In this document: one piece after another, positions 42,826 through 51,802 of the stretch | How positions within the stretch are numbered: position 1 is the first letter of the stretch | How the letters are laid out: every line of letters begins with the position of its first letter | NCBI GenBank assembly: GCA_025459175.1 | Contig: JALORC010000024.1 | Coordinates: 1 to 62,795 of the forward strand | DNA: 62,795 nt | Source: Planctomycetota bacterium | GTDB lineage: Bacteria; Planctomycetota; UBA1135; UBA2386 | Direction: 5' to 3' | Translations under genes and position numbers: made by a program | Notes under the pieces: model-generated | What the model saw: only the letters and a program-made list of their open reading frames with translations | Database searches by the model: none | Told to the model about the DNA's origin: nothing

Positions 42826-44145
42826 TCAGGCCCCGGTGTCGCGGCGCCGCCCGGCGCCAGCGGCCGCGAACGCCGGCGACGGCGGCCAGGCGGTCACCAC
42901 TGCCTCGCCGTCCAGCGCCAGCTGCCCGCGCCACGAACGCGGCACCAGGCTGTCCGGCAACGCCAGCACCAGCGCGACCGCGAGGCCGAGCACCAACCAC
43001 CAGCTGCACAGCTCGTCGACGATCAGGCCCGGCCCTTCGCCGCACCACGGCACCAGCCACGAGCGCCACGTCATGCTCCACAACAGCACCATCGTGACGA
43101 CCAGCAGCGACCCGGCCCAACGCCGCGAGCGCCGCGTGCCATGCTGCGTCCAGTGCACCAGCTGCGGCAGCGTCAACAGCAGGAACACCAGCCGGTAGTC
43201 GAAGTTGCTGCCGAGGCAGAAGCTGCCGATGTGCACCCCCGCGCCACAGCGGAACGCAGCCAGCGCGGCCGGGGACGGTGTCGACGCGAGCCGCATGCGC
43301 GCGCGCCGACGCAGCCCGGAGAGCACGGCCGCCACCAGCACGCCGATCGACGCGAGCAACAGCGGCAGCGCCGGCAGACCGCGCCCGGCCAGCGACGTCG
43401 TGATCTGGTCGATGCCGTAGCTGATGCGGTTCCAGTGGTAGGTGCCGGCGCGAATCAACGGCAGGTCGGCGCGCGTCCACCACACCCACACCGCGAACAG
43501 CGCCGCGGTGACGCCGGCGAGGCGCAGCGTGCGGCGCGGACCGCTGACCAGGTGGCCCGGCAGCGCGAAGATCGGGAACAGCTTCAGCAGCCCGGCCGAC
43601 AGCAGACAGCCGGCCGCCCAACGCGGATGGCGCGTCACCAGCCACGCGCCGATCGCCACCAGCCCGAACACCGGCAGGTCGTTGTTGGCGCGTTCGACGC
43701 CGAGCCACACCACCGGCGAGAACAGGGCCGCGATCAGCAGCGCGACGGTCCGCGGCGTGCGCGCCAGCGGCAGCAGCGTCAGCAGACCGAGGCCGAACAC
43801 GAACTCGAACGCCAGCGCCAGCCAGTCGGTGTGCTGCGGGCCGAGCCCGAGGTGCGCCAGCAGCAGCCACGTGCGCGGGTAGTTCATCGGCCGGCCGAGG
43901 TGATCGCCGGGGTTGTGGACCAGCGGGTCGAAGCCTTGCGCGAGGCTCACCGACGCGCCCGAGATCGTGCGCGCGTCGGCGAAGCGCGGCTCCATGATCG
44001 GGATGCCGAGCCGCGCCAGTTCCGGCAGGTGGTGGCCGACCACGAGCCACGCAGCCACCACAGCGAAAACGAACAACGCCGCACCGAACGTGATTCGGCA
44101 GCGGACTGCGTGACGGTCGGACGAGGCTGGGCGCGGTGCGGACAT
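42826..44145 (-). CDS. GT87-like (DUF2029) membrane glycosyltransferase
   Basis: A 439-residue protein with about ten membrane helices. The start at 44145 gives MSAPRPASSDRHAVRCRITF before the first helix. Family-type features are the acidic/polar loop after helix 1 (QGFDPLVHNPGDHLGRPMNY), WLGVERANNDLPVFGLVAIG (conserved N-x-D) and GCLLSAGLLKLFPIFALPGH. The DUF2029 family includes polyprenol-phosphate-mannose-dependent mannosyltransferases of the GT-C fold. It probably acts at the outer face of the cytoplasmic membrane. The acceptor is unknown. Confidence 0.8.
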   Translation of the reverse strand: MSAPRPASSDRHAVRCRITFGAALFVFAVVAAWLVVGHHLPELARLGIPIMEPRFADARTISGASVSLAQGFDPLVHNPGDHLGRPMNYPRTWLLLAHLGLGPQHTDWLALAFEFVFGLGLLTLLPLARTPRTVALLIAALFSPVVWLGVERANNDLPVFGLVAIGAWLVTRHPRWAAGCLLSAGLLKLFPIFALPGHLVSGPRRTLRLAGVTAALFAVWVWWTRADLPLIRAGTYHWNRISYGIDQITTSLAGRGLPALPLLLASIGVLVAAVLSGLRRRARMRLASTPSPAALAAFRCGAGVHIGSFCLGSNFDYRLVFLLLTLPQLVHWTQHGTRRSRRWAGSLLVVTMVLLWSMTWRSWLVPWCGEGPGLIVDELCSWWLVLGLAVALVLALPDSLVPRSWRGQLALDGEAVVTAWPPSPAFAAAGAGRRRDTGA

Positions 44146-44366
44146 CGCGAGCTGGGCACCAGCATCGAACCCGGCGTGAGCTGCGCGGCAACGCCGAACC
44201 AAGCTTCGCCACGCACCGAGAATGTCGCGGTGGACGGGCGCCGCTCGTCATGCAATCTGTCGATCGGCACGTCGCGTGGCAACGGATCGCCCGGACGTCA
44301 CCACCAGGACACCATCCCTCGGGCTCGGCGTGCAGGGTGGGGCGAGGCGCACCGCGGGCACGGCGC

Positions 44367-44939
44367 TCACTTCCTCCGCAGCACCCGCACGCGATGCGCT
44401 TCGCTGTCGCCGAGGTACACCGCGCCGTCCAGGTCGACGAAGATGCCGTGCAGGCGGGCCATCCGGCATTGCCGCGGATCCGTCTGCGCACCATCGCCTC
44501 GCTCGCCGGTGCCGGCCATCAGCAGCAGCTTGCCGGTCGTGGCCTCGACCATGCGCACGCTGTGGCTCTCGGTGTCGGCGAGCCACGCGTTGCCGGCGGC
44601 GTCCATGGCGATGCCCTTCGGGCCGGAGAGCGTGGCGAGCGGCGCGGGACCGCCATTGCCGGTGAACCCTTGTTCGGCCGTGCCGGCGACGTGGTGGATC
44701 CTGCCGTCCGCGGTGATCTTGCGGATGCGTTGCCCGCCGCACTCGCAAAACCACAGCGCGCCGTCCGGGCCGCGCACGACGCCGAACGGTTCGTCGAGCT
44801 GCGCCAGCGTGGCGGGGCCGCCATCGCCGGAGAACCCGGCGACGCCGGTGCCCGCGACGGTCTCGAGGATCCACTCGTCGGTGCCGCCGGAAGGCGCCGA
44901 GCATGCGAGAAGGACGGCGAGAGGGAGCAGGATCTTCAT
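44367..44939 (-). CDS. NHL-repeat lipoprotein
   Basis: A 190-residue product. The signal peptide MKILLPLAVLLACSAPSGGT has a lipobox (LLAC), so it should be lipid-anchored. Three to four NHL-type repeats follow: LDEPFGVVRGPDGALWFCEC, LSGPKGIAMDAAGNAWLADT and LHGIFVDLDGAVYLGDSEAH, with intervening AGTG-x-x-GFSGDGG linkers. That number is less than a full six-blade propeller, so it may be truncated or dimeric. The function is unknown. It lies 76 bases downstream of the large secreted protein gene on the same strand. Confidence 0.78.
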   Translation of the reverse strand: MKILLPLAVLLACSAPSGGTDEWILETVAGTGVAGFSGDGGPATLAQLDEPFGVVRGPDGALWFCECGGQRIRKITADGRIHHVAGTAEQGFTGNGGPAPLATLSGPKGIAMDAAGNAWLADTESHSVRMVEATTGKLLLMAGTGERGDGAQTDPRQCRMARLHGIFVDLDGAVYLGDSEAHRVRVLRRK

Positions 44940-45015
44940 GGTCCTTGGCGCCAGTGGCCAGCGCGGCATGGTCGGTGGCTCGCGGCGACCGGTCAACGAT
45001 GCTGGGGCGAGCCGT

Positions 45016-47250
45016 TCACAGGATCCGGATGTCGATCGTGTTCGAGTAGGAGACCGTGCCGAAGCACGGGCCACTCTGCTGCGTGAAGCCCTGGATCGAC
45101 CACAGGCTGCCGACGATGCTGACGTCGAGGGGCACCGGGATCGTCGCGGTCGGCCCCGGGATCACGGTGCCACTGACCCCGATGCCGCACGGACAGATGC
45201 CGGTGAGTGGCATCCAGGTCGGCCGGCCGAACAAGAAGCCGACCATCGGGAAGGTGGTCAGCAGGTTCACCTGGATCGTGTTGCCGATCGCCGGGGGCAC
45301 GCTGTTGTGCTGGATCGGCAGCAGCGAGCCGCACGCGGTGGCTACCGTCGTGTAGCCCTGGGCCGGCGAATAGCCGCGGTAGCCGACCAGTTCGATGCGC
45401 GTCTGCGCGCCGGTGACGTGGGCGGTCGCGATGGCGAACGGGGTGATCTGGTCGGTGCGGCGCGACAGGTACTCGGAAGCCACACCAACCGCCGTCGTCC
45501 CCAGAGTGCCGCTGGTCACGAAGTCGTCGTGGCTGGTGAACGCACCCGAGGTCGGATCCGCGGCGAGCAGGACTCCGCGCACGCCGCTGCCTTCCATCTT
45601 CACCGCCAGCGTGCGCACGCCGTCGGTCTCCAACCCCATGTCGAGCCCAGGAGCCCCCCATCCGGGTGCGAGGGACTCCAAGGAGTTCGCGGGACCGACG
45701 GTGCCATCGGCAGTTATTTGGTGCACGAAGACCCGCGACGGACTGCCGCGTTGGTAGGCCACCGTGTATGCGCCCTGCAGATCGGGCGAACTGACGCGCA
45801 GGCCGTTGTCGATCACGGCGTGCCAGTCGGGGGTGACGGCGACCGGGAACGACGTGGCACCGCCTCCGACCGGAATCAGGTTGCCGTAGAAATCGAGGAA
45901 CGCGGCGCTGTGGCGATACGAAACCGTCATGGCATCGACCGCGACCCGCTCGGTCCAGCCGAGCAACCAACGACCCTCGCGGTTGCTCTTGCTGATTGCC
46001 ACCTCGCTCACGGAGCCACCGGTGGACAAGGTCCGGATCGGACCTACCACCCAGTTGTCATCGATCGTGCAGAACCGGACCCCGGTTAGATCCCACCAAG
46101 CCACGACGCTGACCGCGGCCTCGGCGCCCACATACGGATCCGCGCCGACGACCGGCCCGTCGAACAACGCCAGCAGGGAGGTTGAAGCGATCGGTTGCAG
46201 GTAGTACCAGGCCAGCATGGGTCCGATGACCGGCACCCGGCGCACCACGATGCCCTTGCTCCAGGAGGGATGGTGGACCACGTTGCTGACGACGATCCAC
46301 TCGGCATGCTTGGCGCGGTAGGCCACCGCCGGGCGTTCCCAGTTCGCCGTCGAGATGTCGATCGCACGCAACGAGCCGACCGCGGTCCACGAGGTGTCGA
46401 ACATGCGGCCGAAGATGTCGCTGTCGTCGGCGGCGGTCCGCCGGTGCCAGACGACCAACCAACGGCCGTTGACGGGGTCGAACGACACGTCGGGATGGTC
46501 GAAACCCCGCAAGAGGGAGAACGAAGAGGATGCCGTCCAGGCGCTGACCGCGACCGCCGACACCAGCGGATCGACGACCAGCGGCAACTGCGCCGCCGCC
46601 ACGAAGTCGGCCGGCACCACGATCTGCAGCGCGCCATCGGTCCAGGTGCTCGGCAGCGCGCGGCGGCGCCCCGAACCATCGAACGCGACCGCGGCGCCGT
46701 AGTGCACGCCGTGCCGTTCGGCGCCGAACTGCACGCAGTCGCGCTGCGGCTGCACCGGTAACTCCGTCGCCACCCCGATGCGGATCACCAGTTCGCCGCG
46801 CGCCGGCAGTGCGTCGAAGTGGAAGCTCTGCTCGACCCCCTCGGCGCGCAGGTCGAGCCGTTCGCGCAGCGACTGGTGATCGAGCGTGCAGGTGGTGCCG
46901 TCGTCGGCTCGCTTCTCGGTCGCGAGCGGCAACTCGAGCGCGCCGATGGTCACGCGCTGCAGGCGCAGCTGCACCGGCACCAGCGGCAGGTCGGGCCCGG
47001 GCAACGCATGGAACTGCAGCCCCTCGGCGGTCACGCGCGCCTTGTAGCGTTCGCCGAGCGCCCACGTCGTGTCCGGGGTCGGGGCATCGACCAGCAGCCC
47101 GGGCAGGTCGGTCGCCAGATCAGCCGCCACCTCGACCGGCAGCGTCGCGCCCGCGTCGGTGGTGCGCAGCGGTGGCTGCAGACCACCCGGGGCCTGGGCC
47201 AGGACCGAGGAGACCAGAACGGGACACAGCACCGCGGCAAGGAGTCGCAT
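45016..47250 (-). CDS. Large secreted protein with Cys-containing C-terminal domain (paralogue B)
   Basis: A 744-residue product with signal peptide MRLLAAVLCPVLVSSVLAQA. Its order follows paralogue A at 14251-16602: TTWALGERYKARVTAEGLQF, VEQSFHFDALPARGELVIRI, AAAQLPLVVDPLV, then blades such as WLVVWHRRT, SVVAWWDLT and YTVAYQRG. The last ~110 residues (VATACGSLLPI, GICPCGIGV, IPVPLDVSIVGSLWSIQGF, CFGTVSYSNTIDIRIL) match the C-terminal domain of A. It is likely surface or extracellular. The two copies are about 30 kb apart, so the duplication is not recent tandem. Confidence 0.75.
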   Translation of the reverse strand: MRLLAAVLCPVLVSSVLAQAPGGLQPPLRTTDAGATLPVEVAADLATDLPGLLVDAPTPDTTWALGERYKARVTAEGLQFHALPGPDLPLVPVQLRLQRVTIGALELPLATEKRADDGTTCTLDHQSLRERLDLRAEGVEQSFHFDALPARGELVIRIGVATELPVQPQRDCVQFGAERHGVHYGAAVAFDGSGRRRALPSTWTDGALQIVVPADFVAAAQLPLVVDPLVSAVAVSAWTASSSFSLLRGFDHPDVSFDPVNGRWLVVWHRRTAADDSDIFGRMFDTSWTAVGSLRAIDISTANWERPAVAYRAKHAEWIVVSNVVHHPSWSKGIVVRRVPVIGPMLAWYYLQPIASTSLLALFDGPVVGADPYVGAEAAVSVVAWWDLTGVRFCTIDDNWVVGPIRTLSTGGSVSEVAISKSNREGRWLLGWTERVAVDAMTVSYRHSAAFLDFYGNLIPVGGGATSFPVAVTPDWHAVIDNGLRVSSPDLQGAYTVAYQRGSPSRVFVHQITADGTVGPANSLESLAPGWGAPGLDMGLETDGVRTLAVKMEGSGVRGVLLAADPTSGAFTSHDDFVTSGTLGTTAVGVASEYLSRRTDQITPFAIATAHVTGAQTRIELVGYRGYSPAQGYTTVATACGSLLPIQHNSVPPAIGNTIQVNLLTTFPMVGFLFGRPTWMPLTGICPCGIGVSGTVIPGPTATIPVPLDVSIVGSLWSIQGFTQQSGPCFGTVSYSNTIDIRIL

Positions 47251-47313
47251 GACTCAGGGAATGCCGACGCGGCGCCGGGCGAACGAGAATTCCGGTCGCT
47301 GTGGCGCGGCGGG

Positions 47314-48612
47314 TCAGCGGCGCTGCGGCACCACGAGCCGGACCGGCGACTCCTGTTCGACGCGCACGGCGAACTCGAGCCCATGGCTGATGCCGGCGGG
47401 CCCGCGCAGTTCGGCGCGCAGCGCCTCGAGCGGCAGCGTGCAACGGAACGGATCGCCGAGGCCGACCTTCTGCGGCAACAGGCGGGCACCCTTGCGCTGC
47501 ACGTTCTGGCTCCAGAGCACGACGCCGTCGGCGCGGAGCACGAGGAACTCGAGCGGGACGTCCTCGGGGATGGCCTCGGGGTCGCCGAGGACCAGATGGC
47601 AGTGTCGGCCGAGCGACGTCGTCACCGTGCATTCGGTCGCGGCCTCGGGGCGCAGCTCGACGTCGAACGCTTCGAACAGCAGTTCGTCCTGACCGACCCG
47701 CTCCACGCGGCAGCGCCCGGCCGGCAGACCGCGCATCACGACGGTGCCGTCGGCGTCGGCTTCGATGACGCGATCGTAGATGCTCTCGCCGACGCTGTTG
47801 AACAGCTGCGGGATCGGCGCGCGCTCGCGCCATGGCGAACCGTCGGGGCGCAGGAATCGCAGCCGCAGCTCGCAGCCCGTCGTGAGCGCGACGTCGCCGA
47901 GGTCGAGCTGCTGACCGGCCGACAGTTCGACCGGTCGCCGCAGCACCACGTGGCCGGGCGCCGCGATGTGCAGCTGGTGGGGCCCGGCGTCGAGACCGGC
48001 AGCCGCGAACGTTGCTTCGCCGAGCGACGAAGGTGGTTCGTCGTCGACGGAGACGACGGCCTCGGCCACCGGCAGGCCACGCGGATCGACGACACGGCCG
48101 CGCAGGCTCGCATTCGGCACACATTCGGCCGGCACCGGGATCACCCAGGGGCTCGGCTCGGTGCCAGTGCGACGCAGCTCGAAGCGGCCGCTCGTGGTGC
48201 CGTGGAACGCGCGTTCAAAACTGAGCGTGCCGGCGGCAGCACCGACCCCATGTTCGCGCTGGCCGGCGACCGCGGTCGGATCCGCCTCGACCGCCGGCGC
48301 GCCACCGTTCGCGTCATCCGCCGGCAGCGGCTCGCCGCGGCGACGCCGTTCGCGCCGCAGCAGGTTGCGCGCTTCGCCGGCCAGGATGCCCGCGAGCCAC
48401 GGCCCCACCGGCTGCCGCGCATCGAACGCGGCGTGCTTCTGCATCGCGATGACGAACGTCGCCTGCAGCGCGTCCTCGGCGTCGTGCGCGCTGCCGCACA
48501 GGTGCAGCGCCAGCGCCAACAGCCGCGGCGCCACCAGATCGAACGTCCGCCCGAGCGCGTCCAGGTCGCCGGTTCGGCGATAGCTCAGGAAGGCTTCGGT
48601 CGCGGGGTCCAT
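47314..48612 (-). CDS. Sigma-factor region 2 fused to carboxypeptidase-regulatory-like domain
   Basis: A 432-residue product. Residues 1-95 are a clear ECF sigma region 2 (FLSYRRTGDLDALGRTFDLV, LALHLCGSAHDAEDALQATF, PWLAGILAGEARNLLRRE). No region 4 helix-turn-helix follows. Instead, after a low-complexity stretch (about 95-165), there is a carboxypeptidase-regulatory-like beta sandwich (ASLRGRVVDPRGLPVAEAVV) and further beta-rich sequence to the end. No membrane helix was seen. Longer planctomycete relatives, as I recall them, have sigma2, sigma4, a membrane helix and then such domains, so this may be an internal in-frame deletion. It is unlikely to recognise a -35 element by itself. Confidence 0.75.
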   Translation of the reverse strand: MDPATEAFLSYRRTGDLDALGRTFDLVAPRLLALALHLCGSAHDAEDALQATFVIAMQKHAAFDARQPVGPWLAGILAGEARNLLRRERRRRGEPLPADDANGGAPAVEADPTAVAGQREHGVGAAAGTLSFERAFHGTTSGRFELRRTGTEPSPWVIPVPAECVPNASLRGRVVDPRGLPVAEAVVSVDDEPPSSLGEATFAAAGLDAGPHQLHIAAPGHVVLRRPVELSAGQQLDLGDVALTTGCELRLRFLRPDGSPWRERAPIPQLFNSVGESIYDRVIEADADGTVVMRGLPAGRCRVERVGQDELLFEAFDVELRPEAATECTVTTSLGRHCHLVLGDPEAIPEDVPLEFLVLRADGVVLWSQNVQRKGARLLPQKVGLGDPFRCTLPLEALRAELRGPAGISHGLEFAVRVEQESPVRLVVPQRR

Positions 48613-48669
48613 CGGCGCCAGTGTCGTCGCGAACGCGCCGCAGCGTCACTGCGATTTGCAGCTCGCGAA

Positions 48670-49680
48670 CTACTTGCCGCCCGCGGCCTTCTCCGGCTGC
48701 GGCTTCGCATCGACCTCGCTGCCGCGACCGAGCACCGGCAACAGCAGAGTCGCGATGCCGGCGACCGCGTCGTGCACGGGGCCGAAGTCCACCTGCACCA
48801 CCGCATCGGTGGCATCACGCACGGCGGCGGCGCGCGCGAGCAATGGCTGGATCCGCTGCATGCGCGCATCCTCGCGCATCTTGGCGACCCGGCTGTCGAG
48901 CGCCCGCTGACTGACTGCTACCCCGTCGCCGTCCTTGGCATGACGCAGCACGACGCGGACCTCCAGATGCGGCTCCGCGGCCTCGCCAGCGACCAGGATC
49001 TGCGCGCTCAGATGCGTCGGCAGCTCGCTCGCCGGCCACGCCGACAACTCGGCGCCCAGCACCTGGACCAGGAAGCGATCCCGGGCCGCCTCGGCGGCGA
49101 GATCGAGCACGATCCAGCCGAGCCGCCGCTCGCGCCCGCTCAGCAGCGACTGCAGGTCCGGCGGCATCGCCGTGGCCCGCTGCTTGCCGCGCAGCACCGG
49201 CTCGACGCAGTCCGCTTGCCCGTGCACGAGGAGGCCGGGGTTCACCTTGACGAACAGTTCCTCACCGCGCGTCCGTGGCCGGCGCCGGACCTCGAAGCTC
49301 TCGATGCGCTCGGCTTGCCAAGGGGCGCCAAGATAGGACTCGGGCACGGCGAGTTCGCGGTTGCCCTCCCACACCAACACCTGTTGGCCACCGAGCGGCC
49401 CGGCGCCCGTGGGCTGCCGCAGGCTGACGCCGAAGCGATCGAGCCCGACCAGCGGGAAGCCGAGTTCCTTCTCGATGCGCTTCAGCACCGGGCCGAGCAC
49501 CGAGGTCTCGAGCTCGGTCCAGACGCCGAGCTCGCGCACCGCGGCGAGGTCGATCGCGATGCGGGTCTGCGTGTCGGGGATCACGAAGTCCGCTCCCGAC
49601 AGCTGCTGCGCCCGCAACGGCGTCAGCGACATCGACAACACGCAGACCGGCAACACGATCGAACGAAGCATCGTCATCAA
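48670..49680 (-). CDS. Secreted hypothetical protein
   Basis: A 336-residue product. GGAG five bases before ATG 49680 supports that start; the signal peptide is MMTMLRSIVLPVCVLSMSLT with a likely cut after LRA. The mature part begins QQLSGADFVIPDTQTRIAID and contains alternating amphipathic helices and strands (VLGPVLKRIEKELGFPLVGL, FVKVNPGLLVHGQADCVEPV). No catalytic or binding motif was recognised. The pattern is consistent with a planctomycete DUF of unknown function. It ends 57 bases before the sigma2-fusion gene on the same strand. Confidence 0.65.
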   Translation of the reverse strand: MMTMLRSIVLPVCVLSMSLTPLRAQQLSGADFVIPDTQTRIAIDLAAVRELGVWTELETSVLGPVLKRIEKELGFPLVGLDRFGVSLRQPTGAGPLGGQQVLVWEGNRELAVPESYLGAPWQAERIESFEVRRRPRTRGEELFVKVNPGLLVHGQADCVEPVLRGKQRATAMPPDLQSLLSGRERRLGWIVLDLAAEAARDRFLVQVLGAELSAWPASELPTHLSAQILVAGEAAEPHLEVRVVLRHAKDGDGVAVSQRALDSRVAKMREDARMQRIQPLLARAAAVRDATDAVVQVDFGPVHDAVAGIATLLLPVLGRGSEVDAKPQPEKAAGGK

Positions 49681-49764
49681 GGCTCCGAGGGCATGGATCC
49701 GGCGCGCATGCTAGCGCCACCCCGGTGGCCTTGACGACGAACTCGCCGTGGCAACACTGGGCGC

Positions 49765-50160
49765 ATGGAACCGATTGGGATGCTGCTCGCGGTGGTCGCC
49801 ATCGTCGTCGTGTTCCGGCTGATGGCCGGCTCGATGGACGGCGACCGCATCGAGAGCTACGTGCGGGAACGCGGCGGCACGCTGCGTTCGAAGTCGTGGG
49901 CACCGTTCGGCAAGGGCTGGCTCGGCGAGAAGAACGACCGCATCTACGAGATCGAGTACGAAACCGGCGATGGCGAGATCCGCCGGGCGACCGTGAAGAC
50001 GAGCATGCTCAGCGGCGTCTACTTCACCGACGACCGGCCGGTCGGCCGCGACGACAAGTCACGGACCGACCTCGCCCCCACCGAGGAAGCGGCGGCGCTG
50101 CGAGCGGAGAATGCGCGCCTGAAGGCCGAGCTGGACCGGCTCTCCGACCGCCGCCGCTGA
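49765..50160 (+). CDS. Single-pass membrane protein, hypothetical
   Basis: A 131-residue product with one N-terminal membrane helix (about residues 3-21, PIGMLLAVVAIVVVFRLM). A small soluble domain follows (VRERGGTLRSKSWAPFGKGW, RIYEIEYETGDGEIRRATVK) and then a charged helix that could form a coiled coil (EEAAALRAENARLKAELDRL). The middle segment resembles short domains seen after single helices in envelope proteins. No family name is assigned. It is convergent with the lipoprotein gene. Confidence 0.6.
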   Translation: MEPIGMLLAVVAIVVVFRLMAGSMDGDRIESYVRERGGTLRSKSWAPFGKGWLGEKNDRIYEIEYETGDGEIRRATVKTSMLSGVYFTDDRPVGRDDKSRTDLAPTEEAAALRAENARLKAELDRLSDRRR

Positions 50161-50172
50161 GCCGGCCCCGGC

Positions 50173-50838
50173 TCACCGCCGTTGGGCACTACCACTGACG
50201 AACAACTCGTCGAACGAAGTCCGCGCATCCGCCTTGGTCCACAGCCCGACCCCACCTTCGCCGGCGATCGTCGCGTCGCGCGCCGACAGCAGCTCGACCC
50301 CGTTCATCCAACAGCTGATGCGATCGCCGAGGTGCTGCACCTCGAGCCGGTGCCAGACGCCGGCCGCACCGTCGACCAGCGCCGTCGCCAGCTGACGCCG
50401 CACGCCATCCTTGACCACGTAGACGCGGTAGTTCGACTCGAGCGGGTTGAAGCGGCACACGTAGTAGTTGTTCGCATCCTGCACGCGCCACATCGGCCCG
50501 CCACCCTGATCGACGGCGCCGTCGTCGGCGCGCACCGCGACCTCGATCCGACCGTCGGTGAAGCGCACCCGATCGGTCCAGAACAGGTTGAAGCGATCGT
50601 CGGCGCCGTGGTTCTGCGCCTGCAGCGAGAGAACGTTCGGCGCCGAGATCGCGCCGTCATCCGCGTGCGCCGCCCAGCTCGCGCTGGGGCCGCTGCCGCC
50701 GGTGCTGTCGGCGCGCCAACCGGCCAGGTCGCCGTCGAAGCCCTCGGCGCCCGGGATCGGACGCAGGGTCGTTGTGGACGAGCAGGCGGCGAACAGAGCG
50801 AGCAGGGAACCGACGACGAACGGCGAACAGACCTTCAT
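50173..50838 (-). CDS. Lipoprotein with concanavalin A-like/DUF1080-type lectin domain
   Basis: A 221-residue product. The signal peptide MKVCSPFVVGSLLALFAACS ends in a lipobox (FAAC). The rest is a jelly-roll domain: GFDGDLAGWRAD, FNLFWTDRVRFTDGRIEVAV, NNYYVCRFNPLESNYRVYVV, VWHRLEVQHLGDRISCWMNG, GEGGVGLWTKADARTSFDEL. That order matches the DUF1080/LamG-like carbohydrate-associated fold common in planctomycetes. It probably binds, or modestly hydrolyses, a glycan at the cell envelope. Catalytic residues were not identified. Confidence 0.75.
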   Translation of the reverse strand: MKVCSPFVVGSLLALFAACSSTTTLRPIPGAEGFDGDLAGWRADSTGGSGPSASWAAHADDGAISAPNVLSLQAQNHGADDRFNLFWTDRVRFTDGRIEVAVRADDGAVDQGGGPMWRVQDANNYYVCRFNPLESNYRVYVVKDGVRRQLATALVDGAAGVWHRLEVQHLGDRISCWMNGVELLSARDATIAGEGGVGLWTKADARTSFDELFVSGSAQRR

Positions 50839-50847
50839 GCCGCCAAT

Positions 50848-51795
50848 CTAGCCGCCGGCATCGGCGGTCGGAACGCCGAGCAGCCAGCGGGTGCGGAGCG
50901 CCTCCGCCTCGCCGCGGGCGGTGCGCAGCTCGCGCGCCCGCGCGAGCCCGGTGCCGATCGCGGCCAACAGCTCGGAGCGCCAGTTGCCCGCCAGCGCGAT
51001 CAGGTCCTCGACCGCCCGGTGCGAGGCCAGGTCGGTGAACACACAGTCGAACGCGATGTCGGCGATCCGCAGACCGGGCGACAGGTCGTTGATGCTCTGC
51101 TGCCGGCGCGTGGTGCCGAGCTGCTGCAGCTGCCGCTGCGCACGCGTCAACAGCAGCCGCGCCTGGTCGAACCGATCGTGCTTCAGCACGCTGGTGATCG
51201 CGCCGCCACCGACCAGGTCGACCACGCTGAGGCCGTGCGCGCGCTGCAGCTCGCTGCGCGCCAGATCGAGCTCGTGTTGGCAGGCCCGGGCTTGTTCGAG
51301 CCAACCGTCGACCTGCTGCAGTTCGGTGTCGATCTCGGCGAGCTTCGCATCGCTCGCGAGCAGGCGCCGCGCCGCGTCCCCGCCACTCGCCCGCACCACC
51401 GCGGCGCGCGCCGCCAGCGCCGCCGCGAACTCCGCGCGTTCGCTCGTGGTGTCCGCCTCGGCTCGGCGCAGCGCGTCGCGTCGGCCCCGCGCCGAGACGA
51501 TCGCCGGCTCGAGCTCGGCGATGTCCTGCCGCGCCCGTTCGATGGTCGCCAGCGCGGCCGCTCCGCGGTGGGCGCGGTTGCCGAACGGCCACAGCCAGGC
51601 GATCCACCGCCGACGCGCCAACGCCGCCAGCTGCTCGGCCGCCTGCTGGGCCCGCCGACGCGCCAGCGCATCGAGGTTGACCAGGCGACGCAGTTCCGCA
51701 TCAGCAGCCACGAGCTCGGCGGCACGCTGGTCCGTGCTCGCCATTTTGGCCGCGAGGCGCTGCAGTTCGGGATCGGGTTCGGGCAAGGTCGTCAC
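50848..51795 (-). CDS. Coiled-coil hypothetical protein
   Basis: A 315-residue, mostly helical product rich in Ala, Arg, Glu and Leu. Long heptad regions run through most of it (LQRLAAKMASTDQRAAELVA, AEIDTELQQVDGWLEQARAC). A short hydrophobic patch, RRWIAWLWPFGNRAHRG, near residue 63 may touch the membrane but is too short for a clear span. The last ~100 residues (RIADIAFDCVFTDLASHRAV) look more globular. Family and function unknown. It ends nine bases before the lipoprotein gene's start, so the two may be co-transcribed. Confidence 0.65.
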   Translation of the reverse strand: MTTLPEPDPELQRLAAKMASTDQRAAELVAADAELRRLVNLDALARRRAQQAAEQLAALARRRWIAWLWPFGNRAHRGAAALATIERARQDIAELEPAIVSARGRRDALRRAEADTTSERAEFAAALAARAAVVRASGGDAARRLLASDAKLAEIDTELQQVDGWLEQARACQHELDLARSELQRAHGLSVVDLVGGGAITSVLKHDRFDQARLLLTRAQRQLQQLGTTRRQQSINDLSPGLRIADIAFDCVFTDLASHRAVEDLIALAGNWRSELLAAIGTGLARARELRTARGEAEALRTRWLLGVPTADAGG

Positions 51796-51802
51796 CAGCG
51801 CC

